63,036 bases of DNA from the NCBI GenBank assembly GCA_002081555.1, contig MZNV01002939.1, forward strand, positions 1 through 63,036, written 5' to 3'. Positions 50,872 to 60,061 of the stretch are shown piece after piece. Origin of the DNA: Protostelium mycophagum (Eukaryota; Evosea; Variosea; Protosteliida; Protosteliaceae). A model generated the notes under the pieces. That model had not been told where the DNA came from, did not search any database, and worked only from the letters and a program-made list of their open reading frames with translations. The translations under genes were made by a program, and so were the position numbers. Every line of letters starts with the position of its first letter. Within the stretch, counting starts at the first letter, position 1.

Positions 50872-51769
50872 ATGTACGATCCTGAAGAACAAGCAAGAAG
50901 AGAAGGTGAGCAGTGTTGATTTGAAATCGATTTGACTTGTCAAAGAAGCACGACTGTTGAGAACAGTAGGAGCAAGATCAAAGACTTCTGTGTTTACAGA
51001 AAAAACACCAGCTCCTCCCCCACCCGCCGATGTTCAACCTGTGACTCATGCATCACTTGCAAAAGAGCAAGAGAAACTGCAAAAGCAAATGGAACAAAAT
51101 GTCATCTCTTCTGCTCCTCTTCCTGCGCCAGTTGACGACGTTAAACCGGTCTTTCGAAACAACACTGCCCAAGCTAAAGAACATCCCGCTCCACCTGTTC
51201 CTCATACACACGGAAATGTGATAGCAGTTGTCGAAGCAGAGGAGCCTGTTGTTCAAGGCGAAGGTGAGATCTAGATCAGGAATCTTTCAGATCGAATAGC
51301 TTGACACTTGTGTCCAAAGCCTTACTGATGACGTCGCAGAGAGGAAAATCGCGGTGTTCACCATGACTGCTGATTCAAATGGAAAATCCACTGTTGAATT
51401 AGACATTTCACATGGCGCCGATAGAACTGTAAGAGTGAAGCCTCTCCCGACTATCTTTGAAGAAGAGATCACTTTATTCCTCAAGGGACCCAGTGTTCGA
51501 TTTGAATGCAAGCATATTGAAGTTGTTCCTGAGGAAGGCAGAGTGAGTACAATTATTTATGAAGAGGTACCTCTTCATCACTCAGAATGAAGACAATAGA
51601 AATATTTCCATGCCAAAAAGTATTGAAATATATGCAGAACGTAACAGAAACAGTGAGGACTGTTCAAGGACTAACCTTCCCCTTTCCTTTAAAGAATGAA
51701 GACATCGCAATCAGAATAGAAAACAATGGACTATCTTTCGAAGTTAAAAAACCAAGCAATTATCAATAA
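50872..51769 (+). CDS. Unrecognised two-part protein, disordered then beta-rich
   Basis: Starts MYDPEEQARREEARLLRTVG. The first half is Pro/Ala-rich and disordered (KTPAPPPPADVQPVTHASLA, EQEKLQKQMEQN). After an intron at 51267-51340 the second half looks folded: KIAVFTMTADSNGKSTVELD, VKPLPTIFEEEITLFLKGPS, VRFECKHIEVVPEEGR, GLTFPFPLKNEDIAIRIENN and LSFEVKKPSNYQ. The alternation of short hydrophobic strands suggests a beta-sandwich, possibly two units. I do not recognise it. Three introns; stop at 51769. It faces the TPR gene divergently with about 290 bp between. Confidence 0.65.
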
Positions 51770-52401
51770 AGAATCAAATTTTTCTCCTGATCTTTGTCCA
51801 ACAGAAAATGTCTTGAGAACAATTAATGTATACATCTTCTTCACCTGAATAAATTTATTAAAACAGTTTAACCTTCTGATTGAGCAAAATCTTCTACGGA
51901 AAGGAATTGTTGGTCTGAGCATGATTTTTCAAAGGCTGAGCTGTTGTTGGTCGAATTGTGGCTGTCATCATATTTGAGGAAAGGCCTTTCCGGTAGTTAC
52001 CGCAATTATCATCCATTTTGAAAATCGTACAAATTCGTGCCCGCAGGGTAATTATACTTTGACCTTTGGGTGAACCATCTGTTTCTGGCGGATAATTCTC
52101 GAGCTTACTGTGCCGTTTGAGCTTGCTGCACCTTCAGCAAGAAACAAGAAGTCAAATCTCAGACATTCCAAGCATCTCAATAAAAATGACCTTTTTGAGC
52201 TTGTCTATGTCATGTCTTTGTCACTTCATACGTCACAGTTGACATTCCCGGAGCTTAAAAGATCAGAAGCATTACGTTCTTCCCTACAGCCCCGCGCCCG
52301 ACTAACCAAAGACTGTCCCGACCAGCGTTTAAGATGCCCGATAATTGACGTTGCTGGAAGGTTTGTTTGCTTTCCTCTTCCGCCATTCTTTCGTGAGAAC
52401 A
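51770..52401. other. Intergenic, upstream region of the DUF1996 gene
   Basis: 632 bp. A plus-strand frame at 52110-52466 overlaps the DUF1996 start in another frame and has no recognisable domain, so I leave it out. I see no RNA gene or repeat. Confidence 0.5.
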
Positions 52402-54565
52402 ATGAGAGGCACCACCTCCTTGTGCCTCCTCGCAGTTGCCTGCTTGGTATACGCCGATTTAGGTAAGTCTTCGCTCTTTATTTAGAGGTGGCTGATGTGA
52501 AAAGTGTATCCGCAAGATAACGACTCTCCCATATGGAAGGTATGTTCTGCAGCATTAATAATGAATCTTACCTTTCCAAGGTCTTTTGTAGCTCCCAAGC
52601 GATCTTCAGAGGCAGAGTCGACTCCATTGTGAATCCTGGGACTTTCTCTGGTCATGTCCACAAGGTCTTTGGAGGTTCTAACTTTTCCCCCTCTAAGCCT
52701 ACACGTACAGCTCTACAAGACTACTCCATCACAAAGGGAGCTCCTTGCACCACTTGTTCCATCAAAACGGTATGACTTTCCATATGAAATGCAACTGAAG
52801 TTGATAAGGTCGATAACACCAACTACTGGACACCCGATTTGTATTATAGAACCGATAATGGCACCTACCGCCTCGTTCCCAACTCAGGACTGACTGTCTA
52901 TTATCTGTCTAGAGGTAGGTTATTTAGATGATTCCCTGCTGACATTTCAAAGCTGGATCTACTGGAGCAAACAAAACCAACCCCAACTGGCAACCCATTC
53001 CAAAGGGTGAATAATTCATCCTTTGTAACAGTCATCACCATCTCAAAATGAAGGTCCCTGACCCTTTAGGACTCAGAATGTTGGCCGGAGACCCCACCAG
53101 ACGCACTTGGAACAACAAGGACGTGAAGCAAAATGCCGTCTCTTACGTATGGTCAGTGGGGTTATCCCAACTCAGTGCACTATCATCTGACCCTCTATAG
53201 CCTCAACTATAACGGTGGTGGCTTCAAAGAGTCAAGTGACTGGTCTGGTCTGGCAACCAACAAATGCCCTCAGGGTCTTCGCGCACAGGTGAGGACATGC
53301 GTCCTCTATACAGCTCTGATATCCGTATAGATCTGGTTCCCCATGTGCTGGGACGGAAAGAACCTTGACTCAGCTGACCATAAGTCACACATGTCTTACC
53401 CCATTAATGGCAATTACAGAGTGAGTAGCAATCCATCCGAAATGATCGATCGTGTCTGATGTGACCAAGCCCGATGGAGGAGATTGCCCCAACACCCACC
53501 CCGTGCGTATACCTGGTGTTTTCTTTGAGCACCTCTACTCTACAGATGGTTTCCCCCACGTGAGTTTAATTCTATACAAGTTAAATGTGGTTGTGCCTCC
53601 ATACAATGGCGAAAGAATGAAGCTCCATGATCTACCATGATCTTGAATTTTGACAAACATAGGGAGATGGAAAGAACAGGTTCTTGTGGAGCATGGGTGA
53701 CCCAACCGGTTATGGATTCCACGGTAAAACCCAACACAATAATCGAGAATTGCCTGACATCAACAGGAGACTTTGTGTCCGGATGGGATCCCGAAGTGAT
53801 GAGACAAGCCATCAAAGAACCCAAGTGCTCCAACAGCAATCCAGACATGGCATTCGGAAATAACGTCAAGGCTTGCCCTCCCCTCGCTCCTTACGTCAAG
53901 GACGGTACCGAGCCCAAGTGTACCATCAACGTGAGATGTCCAAATGACACCTGTCAAATTGACATTCTACAGAAGAACGTCCCCCTCACCGAGAACCTCG
54001 GCTCTGGCAGAGCTCTGAACAGATTACCAGGTTGTTACAACAACTTGGGATTGATTCAGGGATGCGATACTTCCCCTAAAGGATCGGACAACTCTGGCTC
54101 CCTCCACATCCTCTCTGCCTCAGCCAATGCTTACCTCACCGCTGATTCTACTGGTGTCGTGAAGGCTGCTGCACCCGCAAACTTCCTCACTTATAATGAA
54201 GTATGAACATCCCTATTTCACAGGAAAGATACTTAATGTTATTTTAGGTGTGGAGCTTTGAACCAGCCACAACTGGAATGGTGTACATCCAAAACACACA
54301 GTACAACAGTGTGATATCTGCCCAGAACGTGGCTACCCTCATCGGCACCAGGTCCACTTGGGAGACTTGGACCATCGTGCCCATCAACGGTAACACCACC
54401 GTCGCGTTCAAGTCTTCAAGAACCAGCCAGTACCTCTCTGTCCAGAGCGACACGACCTTGTTGTTCAACGCCAAGACAATCACCCCCACCGAGACCTTCA
54501 AGGTGTCCACTGTCACTGGTGGTTATGTCCCCACAGATGACGGATTGGATGGGTATATTCAATGA
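52402..54565 (+). CDS. Secreted DUF1996 protein with extra C-terminal domain
   Basis: Signal peptide MRGTTSLCLLAVACLVYADL. DUF1996 landmarks in order over several exons: FRGRVDSIVNPGTFSGHVHK VFGG, NYWTPDLYYRTDNGTYRLVP, LRMLAGDPTRRTWNNKDV, KCPQGLRAQ-IWFPMCWDGK, DCPNTHPVRIPGVFFEHLYS and WSMGDPTGYGFHGDFVSGWD. The fold is common in secreted fungal and amoebal proteins and its biochemical role is not established. After it comes a domain of about 150 residues (SGSLHILSASANAYLTADST, TWTIVPINGNTTVAFKSSRT, YLSVQSDTTLLFNAKT) with the periodicity of a fascin-like or ricin-like beta-trefoil. The final GYVPTDDGLDGYIQ closes it. About eight exons; stop at 54565. Confidence 0.85.
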
Positions 54566-54817
54566 GAAACTCCATATAAATATGGCTTGTAACAAGAGTC
54601 CATCTCATCTTTAAATGTCAAATTTTTTGAAAGTGATATTTGGCGAATGTCAGATTGACCATCTCATACTTGGTGATAGCGGTAGCACACGTCAGTCTTT
54701 TCGGTACAACATGTTTTTATTTGTGCTGGACATCTCTCTGGATCCGTTCCGTGATCATGCTAAAAGTCCTTATAGCAATGTAATCAGAAATAAAAATAAT
54801 AACATCTGGCTGTTTGT

Positions 54818-56390
54818 TTATAAGTGAACGTCGATCTTACAAGTCTCTTCTTCACTCTTGGCGCTGGCAGCTCTGTCCTTGAATACAGAAGAATCTACGC
54901 TATCTTTTGAGGCTGCATTTGGTTCCTTTGTCTTCGGTTCTATGGTGATATCCGTGTCCTTTGTGCCTGTTCCTAATGACCAGCCAATGCTGATCCACTG
55001 TCTCCACGCCTTTATTGGCATGTACACCTGTCAAAAGGTTATTTTCATTTGAAAACTTCACGACAAGCAGCCTCTTTGGGACTCGTTATCTTGCATACTT
55101 TGTGGCGTTGTAGATCCAAAGAGGAAAGACAAATATCCATATTATAAACAACCCCTCACATCGAGCAAAACTGAATAAGCAGTAATATAGATCAGCACAA
55201 TTACAACATGTGATGAATTCGAGAAATCGATGTCGTAGTGTTGCTTACCTCGGCAGAGAGGATGGATATTCCATGTCTTTCCCGCAGCAAATAGGAGCAA
55301 TGCCACTGTAAGACGTGTCATCTGAACATAAAATTAGATATTCAGTGACATCATAAGAATTCCGAGGAAATTTCTGGATGACATACTTTGCTTACCTCGG
55401 CAGAGAGGATGCCTTGAGGAGTTCCGACAGCTTCCTCCCATAATAAATATAGCAGATGGCAAAACTGATCCATAAGACAGCGAAGAAGGCGAAATAGAAG
55501 AACAGATAATTCTTAACGACCATGTCATCTCCACAGCCCAAATAGACCGCGATCTGCAGAAGTTCAATGTCAGCCGCAATTGAAAAAGGTCAAATATTCA
55601 CAAATGCGATGGAAACAGCACAGGAGAGCACAAAGAGACAGATGAAGGGTATAGTGAACCGGTTTAGCATTGACACATTGTTCAGCAACTGTTCAATTGT
55701 CATGTTGGAGTTGTAGTTTGAGTTGACTCTGCAGATCATCTCCTGTTTGCGTATCTGTATGATGGAGACCTGGTACAGTTCCACCCTCATCATCTGTCAA
55801 AATGACACTCGAAAATGTCAAGCGCTTACCAGTGGGCAAGAACGCTGCTGAAGAGGGCAACAGGCAGACAATCACTGAGACCTAAACCTATCCAAAATAC
55901 TCGCGGTAGAATCAATCCTGTCAACCCTCCTATATCTATATACACAATGAAGCAGACTGAGACACTCAGACTGATCGGTGTTTTCTGTGATCTACCGATG
56001 CAGATGATGACAAGAAGAGAGACTGATCCTTGTGACGTTGCGGAGGTGAGGGTTCTTTATGTTGGCTCTGCTGCTTCTCAGCTCGATGATCAGCCGAAAC
56101 AGGCTGAGAAGCAGTAACATGCCCAACGCGATTTCTATTACAATTCGACACCTTTCAGTTCATCTCCATCAAAATCATCAAAAAGAATGTTGCCAAATCA
56201 TACCTGCATGTTCCATCGCCTCGGCACACACCATTCTGGCCGCTGCAAGATTTTAGGAAACAAACAAAGCGGTATCACCAAGAGTACCAGGAATTATAAG
56301 AGGTGCAGAATAATACGGCGGGGTTTAGGGGGATGTTGTTGCGTTCATGAGGTAGTTAATTTGGAGTTTCGTTACTTCGAAGGAAACGTG
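54818..56390 (-). pseudogene. 7TM receptor-like paralogue, probably disrupted
   Basis: Closely related to the gene at 56.8-58.3 kb: RIVIEIALGMLLLLSLFRLI, MMRVELYQVSIIQIRKQEMI, NVSMLNRFTIPFICLFVLSC, NYLFFYFAFFAVLWISFAIC and the tail MPIKAWRQWISIGWSLGTGT. Compared with that copy it lacks two bases in a GA run near 56012-56022 (first helix pair), lacks one G near 55401-55410 (after KLSELLKAS) and has a different, out-of-phase donor after the third helix. A 24-bp stretch is duplicated within it. I could not build one open frame. It could be a recent pseudogene or contain sequencing errors. 5' limit uncertain. Confidence 0.6.
55241..55411. repeat. 24-bp direct repeat within the broken 7TM copy
   Basis: TTGCTTACCTCGGCAGAGAG followed by GATG occurs at 55241-55264 and 55388-55411, 147 bp apart. 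The second copy is at the position found in the intact paralogue; the first replaces sequence that differs there. This indicates a short internal copy event. Confidence 0.75.
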
Positions 56391-56402
56391 TCAACTTGAC
56401 AC
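56388..56402. promoter_or_regulatory. Palindrome GTGTCAACTTGACAC, copy 1
   Basis: Perfect 7-bp arms around one C; the shared block with copy 2 (58829-58843) is the 17-mer ACGTGTCAACTTGACAC. It lies at the presumed 5' side of the broken 7TM copy. Each arm contains TTGAC, the WRKY W-box core, in inverted orientation. Regulatory function is inference. Confidence 0.4.
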
Positions 56403-56449
56403 CGTGCTGACTTGTAATGATGTTCACAACCTTCGTACAACCCCTGACA

Positions 56450-56491
56450 TTTTGGGCGGGCTATTTATGCGTAAAATAATTTTTGGGCGGG
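56450..56491 (+). promoter_or_regulatory. Two TTTTGGGCGGG motifs 31 bp apart
   Basis: TTTTGGGCGGG at 56450-56460 and 56481-56491. A third copy is at 59998-60008 in the promoter between two divergent genes. GC-box-like in an AT-rich setting, so unlikely to repeat by chance three times in 4 kb. Function unknown. Confidence 0.4.
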
Positions 56492-56820
56492 TCAAAACCA
56501 TAAATTTGTGTTGGTTTGACTTAATTTTGACGTAATTTTAGCTGCGAAATATGAAACTGGTTGTAGATTATCGAGAAATTGACCCAAGCCTAGTGATAAA
56601 ACTCTTTCTACAAAGCACGCCGGCTTGCTTGGCTTTTATTTATGCTGTTATACTGTCGATCCTCACGTTCAAAAGATCCCAATGTGAGATTACTTAATTG
56701 TAAATGGCGTTGTAGACGATCTAAAAGGGTATCCGATTCTATTTATTATGATGCCTTTTTAAGTTTATGAGGCGATGTCAGTTTTGAAAATAAAAATGAA
56801 TAAAATATTTGGCGATTCCT

Positions 56821-58266
56821 TTATACAGAATTATCTGCACTATCTTTAGAACCTGTGTTTGGTTCCTTTGTATTGGTCTCTAAATCCATTGTGCCTGTTC
56901 CTAGCGACAAGCCATAACTCAGCCATTGCCTCCACGCCTTTATCGGCATGTACACCTTTCACAGATTATTTTGATGACGTCACTACAAACGACCCCACCT
57001 CGAGTAGAATGGAGTAGGCAGTGATGTAAATGAGGACAACTATCAGGAAAGTTGAGTTGTAGAAATCAACATTAAAGACGAAGCTCGTGACTATTGTTTC
57101 GGTGATGTTCCAAGTCTTTCCCGCCGCAAAGAGGAGCAATACCACTGTCAGATGACGTGTCATCTGCACGAAGAATTAAACCGATGACCGTCACAGAAAT
57201 TTTGAAGAAATTTCTGAAGACTCACCTTGTTGGCCTCGGCAGAGAGGGATGCCTTGAGGAGTGCTGACAGCTTCCTTCCATAATAGATATAGGAGATGGC
57301 GAAGCCTATCCATAAGATAGCATAAAAAATGTAATAGAAGAACAAGTATTTCGTGACAACCGCGTCGTCTTCGCAAGCCAAATAGACTGCGATCTGTGAT
57401 TCTTCAGAGGTCAATTCTTCTAATTGAAAATGTCAAAAAGTGCTCACAAAGACGATAGAGATGACACAGGAGAGTACAAAGAGACAAATGAATGGTATAG
57501 TGAACCGGTTTAGCATCGAGACGTTGTCCAGCAACTGTTCAATTGTCATGTTGGAGTTGTAGTTTGAGTTGACTCTGCTGATCATCTCCTGTTTGCGTAT
57601 CTGTGTGATGGAGACCTGGTACAGCTCCACCCTTATCATCTGTCATTTTTCGTTGTAGAAATGTCGAATGCTTACCAGTGGGCAAGCACGCTGCTGAAGA
57701 GGGCAACAGGCAGACAATCACTGAGGCCCACGCATATCCAAAATACCCTCGTTAAAATCAGACCTGTCAACCCCGCCGTGTCCAGGTACATGATGAAGTT
57801 GACTTGGACATGTCAGATGATGATCACAAAGAAGGACGATTACCGATGCAGATGATGACAAGAAGAGAGAGACTGATCCTTGTGACGTTGCGGAGGTGAG
57901 GGTTCTTTATGTTGGCTCTGCTGCTTCTCAGCTCGATGATCAGCCGAAACAGGCTGAGAAGCAGTAATATGCCAAACGCGATCTCTATTACGATTCTACT
58001 GGCTTCGGCAAATGCTTTCGTCTTTGGCTCGGTGGCCACGTTTGCGATCTCACAAGCTGATCCAAACCACCTGGATTCGTCATCCCATAATTAAAGCGTG
58101 TCGCCAAGTCTAATTACCCTGCATAGCATCTACAGGACCCGTCTCCTTTACAAACACCGTTCTGCCCGCTGCATCATCTTAGAATCAGAACAGCTGACGA
58201 AGTCAGGACATACCACGCATCAGACGGGCCGCAGATGACAAGGATGGAGGGTGTTGTTGTGTTCAT
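56821..58266 (-). CDS. Seven-transmembrane receptor-like protein
   Basis: Seven helices can be placed in joined exons: RIVIEIAFGILLLLSLFRLI, RISLSLLVIICIVNFIMYLD, GLTGLILTRVFWIC, FTIPFICLFVLSCVISIVFV, YLFFYYIFYAILWIGFAISY, HLTVVLLLFAAGKTWNI and FLIVVLIYITAYSILLEVGS. A basic loop lies between helices 3 and 4 (ITQIRKQEMISRVNS) and a cytosolic acidic tail ends GSKDSADNSV. This fits a GPCR-like or THH1/TOM1-like topology; no ligand can be inferred. Reading frame is certain from about 58086 downstream. The N-terminal exon is not: the ATG at 58266 (MNTTTPSILVICGPSDA) is a candidate but its splice phase does not fit. Stop at 56821. Confidence 0.65.
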
Positions 58267-58873
58267 GTCGGCCGAAAAGAAAGTGATGGTGTTTCATAAT
58301 ATCGGGAAGTGCATTTCCGCGCGGGTTGTTCAGCATAGATGTGCCTCTTTTCTGTCGAACGTGTCAGCGATGACACCATATCCGAAGTCTTTGACACTCT
58401 GTAAACTCCCCGTACCCCCCGTAACTGTAATAACACATTCGTTTTCCACCTGATCACGAGCGGTCGTGTACCGTGAGGGTTTCACTTATAGCTCACAAAC
58501 CATCTCTATACCAATCTTCTCGTATCTGCACCAAAAAGAGTCGGTAAACCAGAGGTAAACAGCACAGTCTTCGCCACGTCATTTCACCACCATAAAATAA
58601 ACTTTCCGATGATGACGCAGACATCTGCGCAAGCGAATAGGTCATGGATTCTTTTAGAGGGGATGAACGGCACCAAAGAGGTGCGGAGCACAAAGGTAGA
58701 AAGGAACACAGTCTGATTAATATCGTCTTTACATTTTCAAGTGTGCACTTTGATGGCCAGAGATGGGGGCTCTGAGGTTTCATCCTCATCTGGATGACTT
58801 TTCTGCAGATTTCGGAGTCGTCTGTGACGTGTCAACTTGACACTTGGCTTTTGGACGTGCAGTCATCAGAGAT
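58267..58873. other. Upstream region of the intact 7TM gene with coding-like fragments
   Basis: About 600 bp. Minus-strand fragments such as TGSLQSVKDFGYGVIADTFD (near 58420-58330) and FLSTFVLRTSLVPFIPSKRI (near 58715-58650) look translated and may be extra extracellular exons of the 7TM gene or a third, older copy. Joins cannot be fixed. Palindrome copy 2 lies at 58829-58843. Confidence 0.35.
58829..58843. promoter_or_regulatory. Palindrome GTGTCAACTTGACAC, copy 2
   Basis: Same 15-bp palindrome as at 56388-56402, with the two preceding bases also shared. It lies about 30 bp downstream of the four-helix membrane-protein stop and upstream of the intact 7TM gene. Confidence 0.4.
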
Positions 58874-59958
58874 CTACCTTCCAAAATACCGTTTGAAGTA
58901 GACCAAAAGGCCAGATGACGTCATCACAACTAATCCGAGTCCCAAAAACGCGGTGTAGATGACCTCAAATCCGGGGATAAAGGATCCCTATAGACATCAA
59001 CTTTGTTATTCTTCGTTGGTGGCCGGTGCCTGCTGCAGGCACATTGTCTTAAAAATGATGGCGCTGCTGTTTTTTGTGTGTTGGTGTTGTAGTAAAAGTA
59101 CAAATAATGACAGATGTAAATAATATATATTTGGGTTACATTTGATTGTGCCTTTACAAGTCCTCTGGTGATTTCGGCTTTGCCTCAAACACAAAATGAT
59201 TTCTGAAGCCCTCAATAGATCTTCATCTGATCCCAAATAAAATCGCAGTCGAAATGAAATGATCAAAAATCACTAATCTGGCTTCTTAAAATGCAAAACT
59301 AATGTCGTGATGAATGATTGATCACCTGATGAATGACCATCAGCCATTTGACATAAGACTTCTCGATTCCAAAGATATCTCTAGCGCACCTATACACGAC
59401 ACCAGTGAGCGCGGTGAGAGATAAGGCTTTGTACATCAGCTATAATCATCTTCGATCCTCTGTCCAGAAATAAATTTTGAATGTACGCCATTAAAATGTG
59501 AACAACAATCAACAGAAAAAATTAAGATGAAAATGAAGACATCAATGAGTAAGGAGGACACTTACACAAAATAAGAAAAGAGGATAATTTCTGATGTAAT
59601 CCTCTCGAACTGTTTGGCAAAGAGAAAATGAATCCATTCTGCCAGAAGTGCTTTTGTATCTGATGATATGAGATGGGAACGTGATCGCAACGCTCACCAT
59701 ATAAAGGCTGGTGAATGCAAGTCCGAGAAGTGCTATCCCGTGAATGCTCGTCCATATCACTGATCCAATCCCAACATAATCGTCCAAAAGATTTCCTTGA
59801 TGTACGTTCATCAGCCACTTAACACTAGCCTTCTCCATTCCAAAGACTTTACGGGCCCAACGATAAATGAATCCGGTCAAACCAATTACAATCAAACCAA
59901 GGCCCACTAATGGACCAATCAGAGAGCCATGCCACCATCTCGCTGTCTTTGCTTCCAT
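58874..59958 (-). CDS. Small four-helix membrane protein with internal duplication
   Basis: About 160 residues from three exons. Start MEAKTARWWHGSLIGPLVGL. Repeat A: IGLTGFIYRWARKVFGMEKA SVKWLMNVHQGN, then a helix SVIWTSIHGIALLGLAFTSL. Repeat B: LTALTGVVYRCARDIFGIEK SYVKWLMVIHQGS, then VIYTAFLGLGLVVMTSSGLL. It ends VYFKRYFGR. Each half is helix, basic loop with F-G-x-E-K, KWLMxxHQG, helix. The HQG-helix pattern recalls the membrane part of bacterial PepSY-type reductase-like proteins, but the resemblance is loose. Two long introns (about 260 and 350 nt) for this window. Function unknown. Confidence 0.7.
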
Positions 59959-60015
59959 ATCGATCTGTCATGTTCCATTTCAGATTCTGAATTATACTTT
60001 TGGGCGGGTTGTATA

Positions 60016-60039
60016 TTGAAATTTGGCGCCAAATTTCAA
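60016..60039. promoter_or_regulatory. 24-bp perfect palindrome centred on an E2F site
   Basis: The core TTTGGCGCCAAA carries overlapping E2F/DP consensus sites (TTTGGCGC) on both strands. The perfect symmetry extends to 24 bp with flanking TTGAAA/TTTCAA. It lies 23 bp before the ATG of the plus-strand gene and 58 bp before the ATG of the divergent membrane-protein gene, so it could act on either. Palindromic E2F sites are typical of G1/S genes. Confidence 0.7.
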
Positions 60040-60061
60040 AATCCAAATCTCACATCGCATC

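Noticed and set aside
52110-52466. 118-codon plus-strand frame overlapping the DUF1996 start
   Set aside because: No domain, overlaps the signal-peptide exon in another frame, and no splice context; taken as chance.
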